From the NCBI GenBank assembly GCA_963695705.1, contig CAVOHB010000009.1, forward strand, positions 992,001 to 1,056,000: a stretch of DNA of 64,000 nt, written 5' to 3'. This DNA is from JBKPNJ01 sp963695705 (GTDB taxonomy: Bacteria; Actinomycetota; Actinomycetes; Propionibacteriales; Nocardioidaceae). This document shows, piece after piece, positions 34,845 through 43,816 of this stretch (position 1 is the stretch's first letter; each line of letters starts with the position of its first letter). Under the pieces are notes generated by a model, which had not been told where the DNA came from, did not search any database, and saw only the letters and a list, made by a program, of their open reading frames with translations. The position numbers and the translations under genes are program-made.

Positions 34845-35291
34845 TCAGACGTGAGCGCGCGGGTCGACGTCGGGAACGTCGACCACCGGGCCAGGCCCGC
34901 GCATCAGCACCACGAACGGCTCGAACCGGCGGCTGCGGGCGCGTACCGCGAGCACGTCGACCGCCACGTCGAAGGCCCGGCGGTCGGCCCGCGCGAACGG
35001 CGCCCACCCGTCCCACAGAACCGCGAGGCCGTCACCCTCCGGATGTCGCACGTCGGCCAGCGCGTCGCCCAGCGCGTCGAAGTTGTGCGCGAAGTCGTCG
35101 CCGAATCCGAAGGTCCGCTGCGCAGCGGTCAGAAAGGCGTGCTTGTCCTCGACGAGCCAGGTGTCGAGGAGGATGAACCGCCAGCCGGCGTGGCCCACGG
35201 TGTGCTCGATGACAGCGGCGCTGAGTGACGAGGTCCACCGGTAGATGCCCGCCGGCCGGTGCCCGGCCAGGATCCCCGCGAGTCCGCTCAT
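34845..35291 (-). CDS. Barstar-like (ribonuclease inhibitor family) protein
   Basis: A 148-residue protein whose central region, AAQRTFGFGDDFAHNFDALGDALADV, matches the barstar motif in which an alpha-helix docks on the RNase active site. Around it are HAGWRFILLDTWLVEDKHAFL and the beta strand GLAVLWDGWAPF. Barstar proteins inhibit barnase-type RNases, but no RNase gene is seen nearby. The ATG is at 35291. An orphan inhibitor or a non-toxin role is equally possible. Confidence 0.8.
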   Translation of the reverse strand: MSGLAGILAGHRPAGIYRWTSSLSAAVIEHTVGHAGWRFILLDTWLVEDKHAFLTAAQRTFGFGDDFAHNFDALGDALADVRHPEGDGLAVLWDGWAPFARADRRAFDVAVDVLAVRARSRRFEPFVVLMRGPGPVVDVPDVDPRAHV

Positions 35292-35415
35292 CCGGCCTCC
35301 CTCTCAGGCCTCTCACGGTTCTCCGGTTCCGTCGCCACCTCGCTGATGGTAGCGATCGTCCCGCGCGCGGGAACGGGGCGGAGCGGCTCCGCGAAGGCCG
35401 GGCCCACGGGCCTGC

Positions 35416-35832
35416 TCAGAACGCGAGGGCCTGAGCGCGGCGACGGACCTCCCGGAGGCGGTGCTCGCGCAGTGCGTCGATCGGCGCGCCCGGCAGGGAG
35501 TCGTCCGGGCGGTAGAGCCACCGCACCGACGCCTCCGGGTCGTAGCCGGAGTCGGCAAGCACGGTGAGGGTCCCCGCCAGTCCCTTGACGACCCGGCCGT
35601 CGACCAGGAAGTCAGCGGGAATTCGGCCCGAGACCGCGATCAGCTCCAGGTCGCGGCACATCTGCCGCACCTTGTTGGCGCTCACGCCGATCAGGTCACC
35701 GACCTCCTGGTACGACAACCACTGGCCGACCAGACCGTCGAGACCCTCGAGATCGCCGGGTCCGTCGAGAGCACCCACACCATTGAGCTCACCATTGCGA
35801 TCACCATTGAGCTCACCATTGAGATCGTTCAC
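35416..35832 (-). CDS. Rv2175c-family DNA-binding protein
   Basis: Rv2175c of Mycobacterium is a winged-helix DNA-binding protein phosphorylated by a Ser/Thr kinase. The 138-residue homologue has QWLSYQEVGDLIGVSANKVRQM (helix-turn-helix), SGRIPADFLVDGRVVKGLAGT and the C-terminal tail typical of the family (REHRLREVRRRAQALAF). It is divergent from a PASTA kinase gene, as expected for a kinase-substrate pair. The N-terminus is a NGEL/NGDR repeat from 12-base tandem units (about 35779-35829). The true start could be later if the repeat is not translated. Confidence 0.88.
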   Translation of the reverse strand: MNDLNGELNGDRNGELNGVGALDGPGDLEGLDGLVGQWLSYQEVGDLIGVSANKVRQMCRDLELIAVSGRIPADFLVDGRVVKGLAGTLTVLADSGYDPEASVRWLYRPDDSLPGAPIDALREHRLREVRRRAQALAF

Positions 35833-35988
35833 CGCGCCACCCTTTCATGCCTGGGTCCGCGGCACGGCGCGGCTCCGCCGGAGCCGTTCGGGGGCTCCGT
35901 ACACTCGTATCCGGCGGCCTGCCAGGCCGCTGCCTGGTCGTGGGCGGACACGCCCGCGCGGTGCCGATCGAGGAACGGGGCCCCTGGC

Positions 35989-37980
35989 GTGGACGCCACC
36001 ACCACGGATCCGCTGATCGGGCGGCTGCTGGAGGGGCGGTACCGGGTCGGGCGGCGCATCGCGCGCGGCGGCATGGCCACGGTCTATGAAGCGGTGGACA
36101 CCCGGCTGGACCGTGTTGTGGCGGTCAAGGTGATGCACGCCTGGCTCGCCGACGACACCGACTTCGTCCAGCGGTTCATCCGCGAGGCCCGGGCGGCGGC
36201 ACACATCGGGCACCCGAACGCAGTCGCCGTGTTCGACCAGGGCGACGACGACGGCGTGCTGTTCCTGGCGATGGAGTACGTCCCCGGCCGCACGCTGCGC
36301 GATGTGATGCGCGCGGAGGGACAGATTGCTCCTGCCCGGGCAATGACCCTGCTCGAACCGGTCCTCGCCGCGCTGGCGGCCGCCCATCAGGCCGGCATCG
36401 TGCACCGCGACGTCAAGCCCGAGAACGTCCTCATCACCGACGAGGGCCGGGTCAAGGTAGCCGACTTCGGGCTGGCCCGGGCGGTCACGGCGGCGACATC
36501 GGCGACCGCGACCGGCGGGCTGCTGCTCGGCACCGTCGCCTACCTGGCACCCGAACTCGTCGTCGACGGGCTCGCCGACGCCCGCAGCGATGTCTACGGC
36601 TGCGGGGTGCTTCTCTACGAGATGCTGACCGGCCGCAAGCCACATGAGGGCGAGACGCCTATACAGGTGGCCTACAAGCATGTGCACGAGGATGTGCCGA
36701 AGCCCTCGGAGTCGGCGCTCGGCATACCGCCGTACCTCGACGCGCTGGTCGCCAGGGCGACGTCGCGTGATCGCGATCTGCGACCAGCGGACGCCAGGGT
36801 GCTGCTGCACCAGGTTCGACGGGTGCGCCAGGCGCTCGACCAGGGGGCTTTCGACGATCCGGAGCTCACCGCGGATCTGTCAGTGACCAGTCTCGTCACC
36901 GAGACCGACACGGTCAGCGCCGATTTCGACGCGTGGGAGCACACGGTGGTCGTACCGACCGTTGCGGCGCCACCGAATGAGCGTCGCGAGCACGACACGG
37001 CCTCGATCTCCCTCGGTGCCGGCGCGTCATCGAGCGAGGTGGGGGCCGGCGGGCCCGACGACGAGCCCGGTAGGCAGCCAGAGCTGCGCCCGCGTAGGCG
37101 TCGCCGGGGCCCACTCGTGCTCGTCCTCGTCCTCGTGCTCGCGATCGCGGCCGGAGCCGGAGGCTGGTACGTCGGCATCGGCCGATTCACCACCACACCG
37201 GCCGTGCTCACAAAGCCGGTGCCCATGGCGCAGCGCTCGGTCGAGGCCGCCGGCCTGACATTCGACGTGGCCAGCAGGGCGTACTCGGAGACGGTGCCGG
37301 CCGGCCAGGTGATCTCGACCGATCCGGGACCCGGAGAACGCATCCTCAAGAGCGGCACGGTCGCTGCCGTGGTGTCGAAGGGGCCCGAGCGGTACGACGT
37401 TCCGGACGTCGCAGGACTCGACCGCGATGTCGCGGTGAAAGAGATCGCGGCGCGGCACCTGGTACTCCAGCGCACCCGGGAGGTCTGGAACGAAACTGTG
37501 CCGACCGGCCAGGTGATTGCGGTCAGCCCGAAACCAGGATCGTCGGTCAAGCCCCAGACCCCCGTGGTCCTGACCGTTTCGCGTGGCCCCGCGCCGATCC
37601 GCATCAAGGACTGGCGCGGGCAGGACGCGGGGGACGCCAGGAGCGCGCTGCGCCACGCCGGGTTCACGGTGAAAGACACCGAGCGCTACAGCGCCTCGGT
37701 GCCCCAGGGCTCCGTGATCCGTCAGTACCCCCATCGCGGCATCGGAAAGCGCGGCGACGTGATCGCGCTGACCGTGTTGCGTGGACCGCACCTGGCCGAG
37801 GTGCCGGGGCTGTTCCGCTACGGCGCCGACAGCGCCCAGGCCGAGCTGGAGTCGCGAGGGTTCCAGGTCAGCATCGAGCATGCGACGCCGTACTTCGGGC
37901 TGGGCATCGTCGTCTCGCAGAGCCCCGGCGGTGGCGACATGGCGCCGGTGGGTTCCACGGTGACGATCGTCATCGTCTGA
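35989..37980 (+). CDS. PASTA-domain Ser/Thr protein kinase (PknB/PknL-like)
   Basis: A 663-residue membrane kinase that senses cell-wall fragments through PASTA repeats. The kinase domain has the glycine loop ARGGMATVYEAVD, Lys47 in VVAVKVM, catalytic HRDVKPEN (Asp141), DFGLARAV and SDVYGCGVLLYEMLTGRKP. An acidic juxtamembrane linker leads to one membrane segment (about 375-398), then four PASTA repeats to the end. The GTG at 35989 is the first plausible start. The divergent Rv2175c-like gene suggests it is the PknL-type kinase. Confidence 0.94.
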   Translation: MDATTTDPLIGRLLEGRYRVGRRIARGGMATVYEAVDTRLDRVVAVKVMHAWLADDTDFVQRFIREARAAAHIGHPNAVAVFDQGDDDGVLFLAMEYVPGRTLRDVMRAEGQIAPARAMTLLEPVLAALAAAHQAGIVHRDVKPENVLITDEGRVKVADFGLARAVTAATSATATGGLLLGTVAYLAPELVVDGLADARSDVYGCGVLLYEMLTGRKPHEGETPIQVAYKHVHEDVPKPSESALGIPPYLDALVARATSRDRDLRPADARVLLHQVRRVRQALDQGAFDDPELTADLSVTSLVTETDTVSADFDAWEHTVVVPTVAAPPNERREHDTASISLGAGASSSEVGAGGPDDEPGRQPELRPRRRRRGPLVLVLVLVLAIAAGAGGWYVGIGRFTTTPAVLTKPVPMAQRSVEAAGLTFDVASRAYSETVPAGQVISTDPGPGERILKSGTVAAVVSKGPERYDVPDVAGLDRDVAVKEIAARHLVLQRTREVWNETVPTGQVIAVSPKPGSSVKPQTPVVLTVSRGPAPIRIKDWRGQDAGDARSALRHAGFTVKDTERYSASVPQGSVIRQYPHRGIGKRGDVIALTVLRGPHLAEVPGLFRYGADSAQAELESRGFQVSIEHATPYFGLGIVVSQSPGGGDMAPVGSTVTIVIV

Positions 37981-38022
37981 GCGGGTTTGTTCCGCCGGTG
38001 GGCGCCTGAGAGGCTGTCCGGC

Positions 38023-38922
38023 ATGCAGCCGGGGTCGCCAGGTAGGCGCACCGGACTGGCAACGCTCGCGCTGCTCTTCGTCACCGCGACCTGGGGCTCG
38101 ACGTTCTTCCTGATCAAGGACCTGGTCGAACGGGTGCCGGTGCTGGACTTCCTGGCGATCCGATTCGCGATCGCGGCCGCGGCCTTGTTCCTCGCCGCGC
38201 CGAGGGCGACTCGTCGCCTGTCCCGCCGCGCCCGATGGCAGGGTGCCGCGATGGGACTCGTGTACGGCGTCGCACAGATACTGCAGACGACCGGGCTGCA
38301 GCACATCGCCGCCAGCGTGTCCGGGTTCGTGACCGGGATGTACGTCGTGTGCACCCCACTGCTCGCCGGCCTGCTGCTGCGCCAGCGCGTCGGTGGTCTG
38401 GTGTGGGTCGCGGTGCTCCTGGCCACGACCGGCCTCGCGGTGCTCTCGCTGCGTGGTTTCGCCCTCGGCGGCGGGGAGGCGCTCACCTTCGCGGCCTCCG
38501 TCCTCTATGCGCTGCATATCGTGGGACTCGGTGAGTGGTCGACGGCACGGGACGCTTACGGCTTGGCGGTCCTACAGATGACGGTGATCGCGGTCGTCTG
38601 TGCGGTCGCCACCGCACCCAACGGGGTCGTTCTCCCGGCGACGACCGCGGACTGGCTTGCGGTGGTCTACATGGCGCTGGTCGCCGGTGCGATCGCACTC
38701 GTACTGCAGACATGGGCCCAGGCACACCTTCCGGCGACCCGCGCAGCGATCGTGATGACGATGGAACCGGTGTTCGCCGCCCTCTTCGCCGTCCTGGTCG
38801 GCGGCGAGCAGCTCACGGTGCGGATGCTGGTCGGCGGCGCGCTCGTGGTCGCCGCGATGCTCCTGGCGCAGCTCGGGCCGGGCCGTAGGATCGACGCCGA
38901 GGTGACGCACCTGGCGGTCTGA
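38023..38922 (+). CDS. EamA/DMT-family transporter
   Basis: A 299-residue inner-membrane protein with about ten membrane segments in two EamA repeats. FVTATWGSTFFLIKDLVERVP and VPVLDFLAIRFAIAAAALF mark the first repeat; ALVLQTWAQAHLPATRAAIVMTMEPVFAALF marks the second, a pattern typical of drug/metabolite exporters. The ATG at 38023 is preferred; a GTG-like frame from 37987 would add weak sequence. The substrate is unknown. Confidence 0.9.
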   Translation: MQPGSPGRRTGLATLALLFVTATWGSTFFLIKDLVERVPVLDFLAIRFAIAAAALFLAAPRATRRLSRRARWQGAAMGLVYGVAQILQTTGLQHIAASVSGFVTGMYVVCTPLLAGLLLRQRVGGLVWVAVLLATTGLAVLSLRGFALGGGEALTFAASVLYALHIVGLGEWSTARDAYGLAVLQMTVIAVVCAVATAPNGVVLPATTADWLAVVYMALVAGAIALVLQTWAQAHLPATRAAIVMTMEPVFAALFAVLVGGEQLTVRMLVGGALVVAAMLLAQLGPGRRIDAEVTHLAV

Positions 38923-38997
38923 GCGCAGGTCCGAACCCCGTCCCCTGTCCAACATCGACAGCCGTCCCCGCACCCCGCTGACGCACTGGAGGACAAC

Positions 38998-40041
38998 ATG
39001 GTGGTGGTCATGAGCCCCGACGCCACCCCGGCCGACATCGCGGCCGTCGTCGCGCGGGTCGAGGGCGCCGGCGGCGAGGCGTTCGTCAGCCGCGGCGTGG
39101 TGCGCACCATCATCGGGCTGGTCGGCGACGTCGAGCGGTTCCACGGGCTGAACCTGCGGGCGCTGCGAGGCGTCGCCGACGTGCATCGGATATCCGATCC
39201 CTACAAGCTGGTGAGCCGACAGCACCACCGCGACCGGTCCACGGTCTATGTCGGCGCCTCCCGGGTGCCGATCGGTCCCGCGACGTTCACGTTGATAGCG
39301 GGTCCCTGCGCCGTCGAGACGCCGCAGCAGACCCTGGCAGCGGCCCGGATGGCCAAGGCGGCGGGCGCGACGCTGCTGCGCGGTGGCGCCTACAAGCCGC
39401 GGACGTCGCCGTACGCGTTCCAGGGTCTGGGCGCACCGGGACTCAAGATCCTCGCCGACGTGCGCGAGTCGACCGGCCTGCCGGTGGTCACCGAGATCGT
39501 CGACGCCCACGACATCGACGTGATCGTCGAGCACGTCGACATGCTGCAGATCGGCACCCGCAACATGTCGAACTACACGCTGCTGCAGGCCGTCGGCAAG
39601 TCGGGCAAGCCGGTGCTGCTCAAGCGGGGCATGCAGTCGACGATCGACGAGTGGCTGATGGCCGCCGAGTACATCGCCCAACAGGGCAACCTCGACATCG
39701 TCTTGTGCGAAAGGGGAATCCGCACCTTCGAGAAGGCGACGCGCAACACCCTCGACATCTCGGCTGTGCCGGTCGTCCAGGCGACATCACACCTTCCGGT
39801 CATCGTCGACCCGTCGCACGCGTCGGGGCGGCAGGACCTGGTCGTGCCGCTGTCTCGGGCGGCGATGGGCGTCGGGGCCGACGGGGTCATCGTCGACGTC
39901 CACCCCGATCCTGAGTCGGCACTGTGCGACGGAGCCCAGGCCTTGCACGGTAGCGAGCTGCGCGCCCTGGCCCAGGCGGTCCGTCAGCTCCCGCCGATGA
40001 TGGGGCGCGCACCCGCCACCCCCCAACCCCCGCCGCCCTGA
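38998..40041 (+). CDS. aroF: DAHP synthase, class I (AroF/AroG-like beta type)
   Basis: Catalyses the first shikimate step, condensing PEP and erythrose 4-phosphate. The 347-residue protein has an N-terminal ferredoxin-like regulatory domain (about 1-75) and a TIM barrel with FTLIAGPCAVETPQQT, RGGAYKPRTSPYAFQG, NMSNYTLLQAVG, ERGIRTFEKATRNTLDI and DPSHASGRQDLV. The ATG at 38998 has GGAGG eight bases upstream. It coexists with a class II enzyme 3.8 kb downstream. The C-terminus ends in a proline run. Confidence 0.95.
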   Translation: MVVVMSPDATPADIAAVVARVEGAGGEAFVSRGVVRTIIGLVGDVERFHGLNLRALRGVADVHRISDPYKLVSRQHHRDRSTVYVGASRVPIGPATFTLIAGPCAVETPQQTLAAARMAKAAGATLLRGGAYKPRTSPYAFQGLGAPGLKILADVRESTGLPVVTEIVDAHDIDVIVEHVDMLQIGTRNMSNYTLLQAVGKSGKPVLLKRGMQSTIDEWLMAAEYIAQQGNLDIVLCERGIRTFEKATRNTLDISAVPVVQATSHLPVIVDPSHASGRQDLVVPLSRAAMGVGADGVIVDVHPDPESALCDGAQALHGSELRALAQAVRQLPPMMGRAPATPQPPPP

Positions 40042-40496
40042 CCCCCTCCCCGCGATCCGACACTTGTTTCACGCCATCCGACAGTTGTTGACGCGCCATC
40101 CGACAACGTGTCACGCCGGTAAGCGTCGGGTTCCGGCACGGCCCGCGGCCGTGATTGCTTGAGTCCGAGGCCGACCACTGCGGTGCCTGGTTGCGCAGAT
40201 TTGTGCAGGCGATGAGAGTTGTCGCACCCGTTTACCCGCAACTACTGCACACTTCCTGCCGCGGCCGACACGGTGGGCCTCCGATGGGTGGTTCGTCGGC
40301 ATGACCGCACCGCACCGACCTTTTGCGTGGTAGATGGTCAACCGTGACCAACAACTGCGCACTTCCCGGCAATGCCCGGGCTGGTGACCCCTAACTGCGC
40401 ACCTGCCGCAACGACCACCTCGCCAACACCTACCGCGCATGGCTCACCGCCGCTGGATGACCAACAGGAGCGACACTTGTTCGCCGGACGGCCCAC
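40042..40496. repeat. Gene-free, repeat-rich gap
   Basis: No convincing gene is seen in 455 bases. At 40055-40117 three direct units of 21, 22 and 20 bases share ATCCGACA and end CACGCC or CGCGCC. A second family, AACTGCGCAC with flanks, occurs at about 40238-40260, 40349-40370 and 40391-40409. On the plus strand a short open stretch reads RNDHLANTYRAWLTAAG before a stop near 40459. It could be a degraded mobile element or regulatory DNA; neither is shown. Confidence 0.5.
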
Positions 40497-40814
40497 TCAG
40501 ACCAGCCGTCGCGGCGCCTTGCGACGCCACGCGTCGGTCACGAGCTCCACCAGGACGGCATCGTCGATTCGGTCGAGATCGACCCGTACCGCGGCAAGCC
40601 GCCTGCCCCACCACAGCTCGCTGCACGCCTGCGGCTGTTCGCTGACGGCCGCCCGGATGCCACCTTCGTCGAGCATCACGTGCACATGCCGGCCGTCCGG
40701 AAGCGTGCTGAAGATCTTGCCGTGCACCCGAAACGAGGGGAACCCGTGGTGATCGAGCTCAGCGCTCTCAGGGAGCGACAGCGCGATCTCCCGTAGGCGT
40801 TCCGCTGACACCAT
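40497..40814 (-). CDS. MmcQ/YjbR family protein
   Basis: A 105-residue protein of the MmcQ/YjbR family, a small DNA-binding-like fold of unclear role. It opens MVSAERLREIALSLPESAEL, continues HHGFPSFRVHGKIFSTL and ends ELVTDAWRRKAPRRLV, all typical. The ATG at 40814 has a GGAAGGGG site upstream. The longer open frame extending to 41123 overlaps the sigma-factor gene and is ignored. Confidence 0.9.
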   Translation of the reverse strand: MVSAERLREIALSLPESAELDHHGFPSFRVHGKIFSTLPDGRHVHVMLDEGGIRAAVSEQPQACSELWWGRRLAAVRVDLDRIDDAVLVELVTDAWRRKAPRRLV

Positions 40815-40942
40815 CTCGCCCCTTCCACTGGCGCTGGTCGTCACCGAGTGGCGCGCCGGCGGCGGGCTCGTCTGTCGGACAGGGTTCCGCGGAATCATGG
40901 GCTGCCCGTCGGAACACGCCTTCGCCGGACGACTATAGGGAC

Positions 40943-41497
40943 GTGAGCGACTCACCGACGCCGGAGCCGGCGTCCAACCGACTGCTGTCGCTCTACAGTG
41001 ACGCTCTCCCGCACGTGTACGGGTACCTGCTCTCGCGCTGTGGCACGACCGCATTGGCTGAGGACCTGACCGCGGAGACGTTCCTCGCCGCCGTCGACGC
41101 CGCCCGCCGGGACCATCCACCACCGCTCAGCGTCGCCTGGCTGATCGGGGTGGCACGGCACAAGCTCGCCGACCACTGGCGCCGTCAGGGCCGTGAACAG
41201 CGTGGTCTGCGCTCCGTCGGCGTGACCGCCGCCGAGCGCGCCGAATGGGCGGATCCGTCCGAGCGGCTCGACGCCGTACTCGCCCGGACGACGCTGGAGC
41301 ATCTCGCGCCGCCGTATCGACTCGCGCTGACCCTGCGCTACGTCGACGACCTGCCGGTCGCCCAGGTCGCCGAGGCGATGGGCCGCAGCCTGCACGCCAC
41401 CGAGGCACTGCTCGTCCGAGCCCGCACCGCGTTCCGCCGTGCGTATCCGTCCAACCCAGCGAACCCCGACGAACGGAAGGAGGAGAGCCGTGGCTGA
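40943..41497 (+). CDS. ECF-type RNA polymerase sigma factor
   Basis: A 184-residue sigma-70 family factor. Region 2 runs LYSDALPHVYGYLLSRCG...AEDLTAETFLAAVDAA and SVAWLIGVARHKLADHWRR; region 4 is LAPPYRLALTLRYVDDLPVAQVAEAMGRSLHATEALLVRAR. The GTG at 40943 follows AGGGA. The next gene starts 8 bases before its stop, so the two are coupled. That gene encodes a VOC protein instead of a recognisable anti-sigma factor. Confidence 0.92.
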   Translation: MSDSPTPEPASNRLLSLYSDALPHVYGYLLSRCGTTALAEDLTAETFLAAVDAARRDHPPPLSVAWLIGVARHKLADHWRRQGREQRGLRSVGVTAAERAEWADPSERLDAVLARTTLEHLAPPYRLALTLRYVDDLPVAQVAEAMGRSLHATEALLVRARTAFRRAYPSNPANPDERKEESRG

Positions 41498-42764
41498 CCA
41501 ACTGAACGTTCTGCGAGCCCCGATCACGCCTGTCGACCCGGATCCGGCGTTCGCCGCGGCCCTCCGCACCCGCATCGAACGTGCCCTGTCCCTACCCGAA
41601 GGAGTCACCGTGTCGAACCCGTCCGCGCTGCGCCCGCCGTCTGCCGCCACGCCACCGAGTCCCACTGCGGCGGCCGTTCCGTACCTGGCCGTTCGGGGGG
41701 CCCGGCAGGCCATCGACTGGTACATCGACGTTCTCGACGCCCGGCTCAGCGGCGACCCGATCGTGATGCCCGACGGGCGCATCGGCCATAGTGAGCTGCG
41801 GATCGGGGACGGGGTCATCTATCTGTCCGAGGAGCATCCCGAGCTCGGAGTGGTAGCGCCCACCCCGGGCGCCTCGTCGGTGAGCCTGGTGCTCGACGTC
41901 GCGGACGCCGACGCCACGCTCGCGCGCGTGCTGGAGGGCGGTGGGCGTGCGGACCGCGAACCCTACGAGGGGTACGGCCATCGCAACGCATGGGTCGTCG
42001 ACCCCTTCGGGCACCGGTGGCTGCTCCAGAGCCCGGTTCCGGCCACGGGGCCAGAGGCCCCCGGGGAGCCGCTACGGCAGGGCGACATCGCCTACGTGTC
42101 GGTATGGACGCCGGACGCGCAGCGCGCCGCTCGGTTCTACGCCGACGTCCTGGGTTGGCGGTACGCACCGGAGGCGGATCCCGGACGTCCGCAGGTCCTT
42201 GGCACCGCCGTCTCCACCGGCATCTACGCCGGCCCCGGGCCGGCGACGCTGTTCTGCTGCTACGCCGTCGACGACGCCGAGCAGGGCTTCCGGGCCGTGC
42301 GCGAGGCGGGGGGTGAAGCCGCCGACCCCGTGGACCGGCCGTACGGCCGGATCGTGGACTGCGTCGACGACCAGGGCGTTGCCTTTGCACTGGTCGAGCC
42401 GGCCGACGGTGGTCGGCCGCCCGCGAACGGCGCTGCGCCCGGTGATCTGGCCTACGTCACGCTGCAGGTCGTCAGCTCGGCCCGCACCCGCGCGTTCTAC
42501 TCGGCTGTGCTGGGCTGGCGCTTCTCGCCGGGCCAGGTCGAGGACGGGTGGGGGGTCGATGACATCGTCCCGATGACGGGCCTGTCCGGCGGGCACGACG
42601 AGTCCATCGCCGTGCCGATGTGGCGGGTCGACGACATCGAGGCGGCCGTTGAACGGGTGCGCGGTGCCGGCGGGACCTCGACCGAGCCGGAGCGACAGCC
42701 GTACGGCATCAGCGCCTCGTGCACCGACGACCAGGGGGGGCAGTTCTACCTCGGCCAGCTCTGA
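41490..42764 (+). CDS. Triple VOC (glyoxalase-fold) domain protein
   Basis: A 424-residue protein with three VOC modules: about residues 65-185 (VPYLAVRGARQAIDWYIDVL), 195-310 (DIAYVSVWTPDAQRAARFYADVLGWRY) and 315-424 (DLAYVTLQVVSSARTRAFYSAVLGWRF). The first ~45 residues (LRAPITPVDPDPAFAAALRTRIERAL) form a helical segment commonly found on VOC proteins paired with sigma factors. The GTG at 41490 has GGAGGAG upstream and overlaps the sigma gene. Substrate and any effect on the sigma factor are unknown. Confidence 0.88.
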   Translation: MADQLNVLRAPITPVDPDPAFAAALRTRIERALSLPEGVTVSNPSALRPPSAATPPSPTAAAVPYLAVRGARQAIDWYIDVLDARLSGDPIVMPDGRIGHSELRIGDGVIYLSEEHPELGVVAPTPGASSVSLVLDVADADATLARVLEGGGRADREPYEGYGHRNAWVVDPFGHRWLLQSPVPATGPEAPGEPLRQGDIAYVSVWTPDAQRAARFYADVLGWRYAPEADPGRPQVLGTAVSTGIYAGPGPATLFCCYAVDDAEQGFRAVREAGGEAADPVDRPYGRIVDCVDDQGVAFALVEPADGGRPPANGAAPGDLAYVTLQVVSSARTRAFYSAVLGWRFSPGQVEDGWGVDDIVPMTGLSGGHDESIAVPMWRVDDIEAAVERVRGAGGTSTEPERQPYGISASCTDDQGGQFYLGQL

Positions 42765-42797
42765 GGCGCGCTCGCGGGCGCCGCCCGCGTGCCTCAG
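42761..42797. terminator. Bidirectional terminator carrying both stop codons
   Basis: CTGAGGC...CGCGGGCG pairs with CGCCCGCG...GCCTCAG across a short spacer, with a small internal mismatch. The left arm includes the stop codon of the VOC gene and the right arm the stop codon of the threonine aldolase gene, so the hairpin serves both convergent genes. Confidence 0.8.
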
Positions 42798-43789
42798 CGG
42801 ATCTTGGACAGGACGGCGGCGGCGCTCTCGGCGTCGGCGCGGCTGATGTCCAGGTGGGTGACCAGCCGGATCTCACGTGCGCCCACCGCGCCGACCAGAA
42901 CGCCCTCGTCTCGGCAGCGGGCGACGAACGCCGCCGCGTCGTCGGTCTCGACGAGGACGATGTTGGTGTCGACGGTCTGCGGGTCGACACCGGCTGCCTC
43001 GGCCAGCAGCCGGGCATTCGCGTGGTCGTCGCCCAGCCGGTCGATGTTGTGGTCCAGGGCGAACAGCCCGGCGGCGGCGAGTACGCCGGCCTGGCGCCAT
43101 CCGCCGCCGAGTCGCTTGCGCAGAACCCGGGCGTCGGCGACCTGCTCGACCGAGCCGAGCATCAAGGACCCGATCGGAGCTCCCAGACCCTTCGACAGGC
43201 ACACGCTCAGCGTGTCGGCAATGGAGCCGTACGTCGCCAGCGCGACTCCGGTGGCCACGTGGGCGTTCCAGATGCGGGCTCCGTCGAGGTGGACGGCGAT
43301 GCCCATCCGGTCGGCGGCCGCCCGCAGCGCCACGAGCAGGTTGACCGGCTGGATGCTGCCGCCGGCGAAGTTGTGGGTGTTCTCGACCGACACCGCGGCG
43401 GTACGCACCAGGAACGGGCCCAGGTCGGGTGCGACCAACGACTCGAGCGCGTCGATGTCGACGAGCCCGCGGGAGCCGGTCCACGTCCGCATCGTGACGC
43501 CCCCGATCGCTCCATGTGCCCCCAGCTCGGCTCGGGCGATGTGTGCGCTCGACTCGCACAGCACCTCCGTGCCGATCGGCACCAGCGCCCGCACGGCCAG
43601 CAGGTTGGCCAGCGAACCGGTGGGTGTGAACAGCGCGGCCTCGAACCCGAACAGCCCGGCAACCCGCTCCTCGAGCGTCCGTACGGTCGGATCCTCGGCG
43701 TAGACGTCGTCGCCGACCTCGGCCTCGGCCATGGCGGCTCGCATGCCCTGCGACGGGCGGGTCACGGTATCGCTGCGCAGATCGATCAC
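42794..43789 (-). CDS. ltaE: Low-specificity threonine aldolase
   Basis: A PLP-dependent aldolase that splits threonine or allo-threonine to glycine and acetaldehyde. The 331-residue protein starts MIDLRSDTVTRPSQGM, then GDDVYAEDPTVRTLEE, HLDGARIWNAHVA and the PLP lysine region SVCLSKGLGAPIGS. It ends LVTHLDISRADAESAA. The GTG at 43789 lies six bases after a minus-strand TAGGGT (43796-43801), so it is probably leaderless. Confidence 0.95.
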   Translation of the reverse strand: MIDLRSDTVTRPSQGMRAAMAEAEVGDDVYAEDPTVRTLEERVAGLFGFEAALFTPTGSLANLLAVRALVPIGTEVLCESSAHIARAELGAHGAIGGVTMRTWTGSRGLVDIDALESLVAPDLGPFLVRTAAVSVENTHNFAGGSIQPVNLLVALRAAADRMGIAVHLDGARIWNAHVATGVALATYGSIADTLSVCLSKGLGAPIGSLMLGSVEQVADARVLRKRLGGGWRQAGVLAAAGLFALDHNIDRLGDDHANARLLAEAAGVDPQTVDTNIVLVETDDAAAFVARCRDEGVLVGAVGAREIRLVTHLDISRADAESAAAVLSKIR

Positions 43790-43795
43790 GGCGTC

Positions 43796-43801
43796 ACCCT
43801 A
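43796..43801 (-). promoter_or_regulatory. -10 box (TAGGGT) of the threonine aldolase gene, leaderless type
   Basis: On the minus strand TAGGGT ends six bases before the GTG at 43789. Confidence 0.6.
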
Positions 43802-43816
43802 CGGCCGCGCTCTCCG

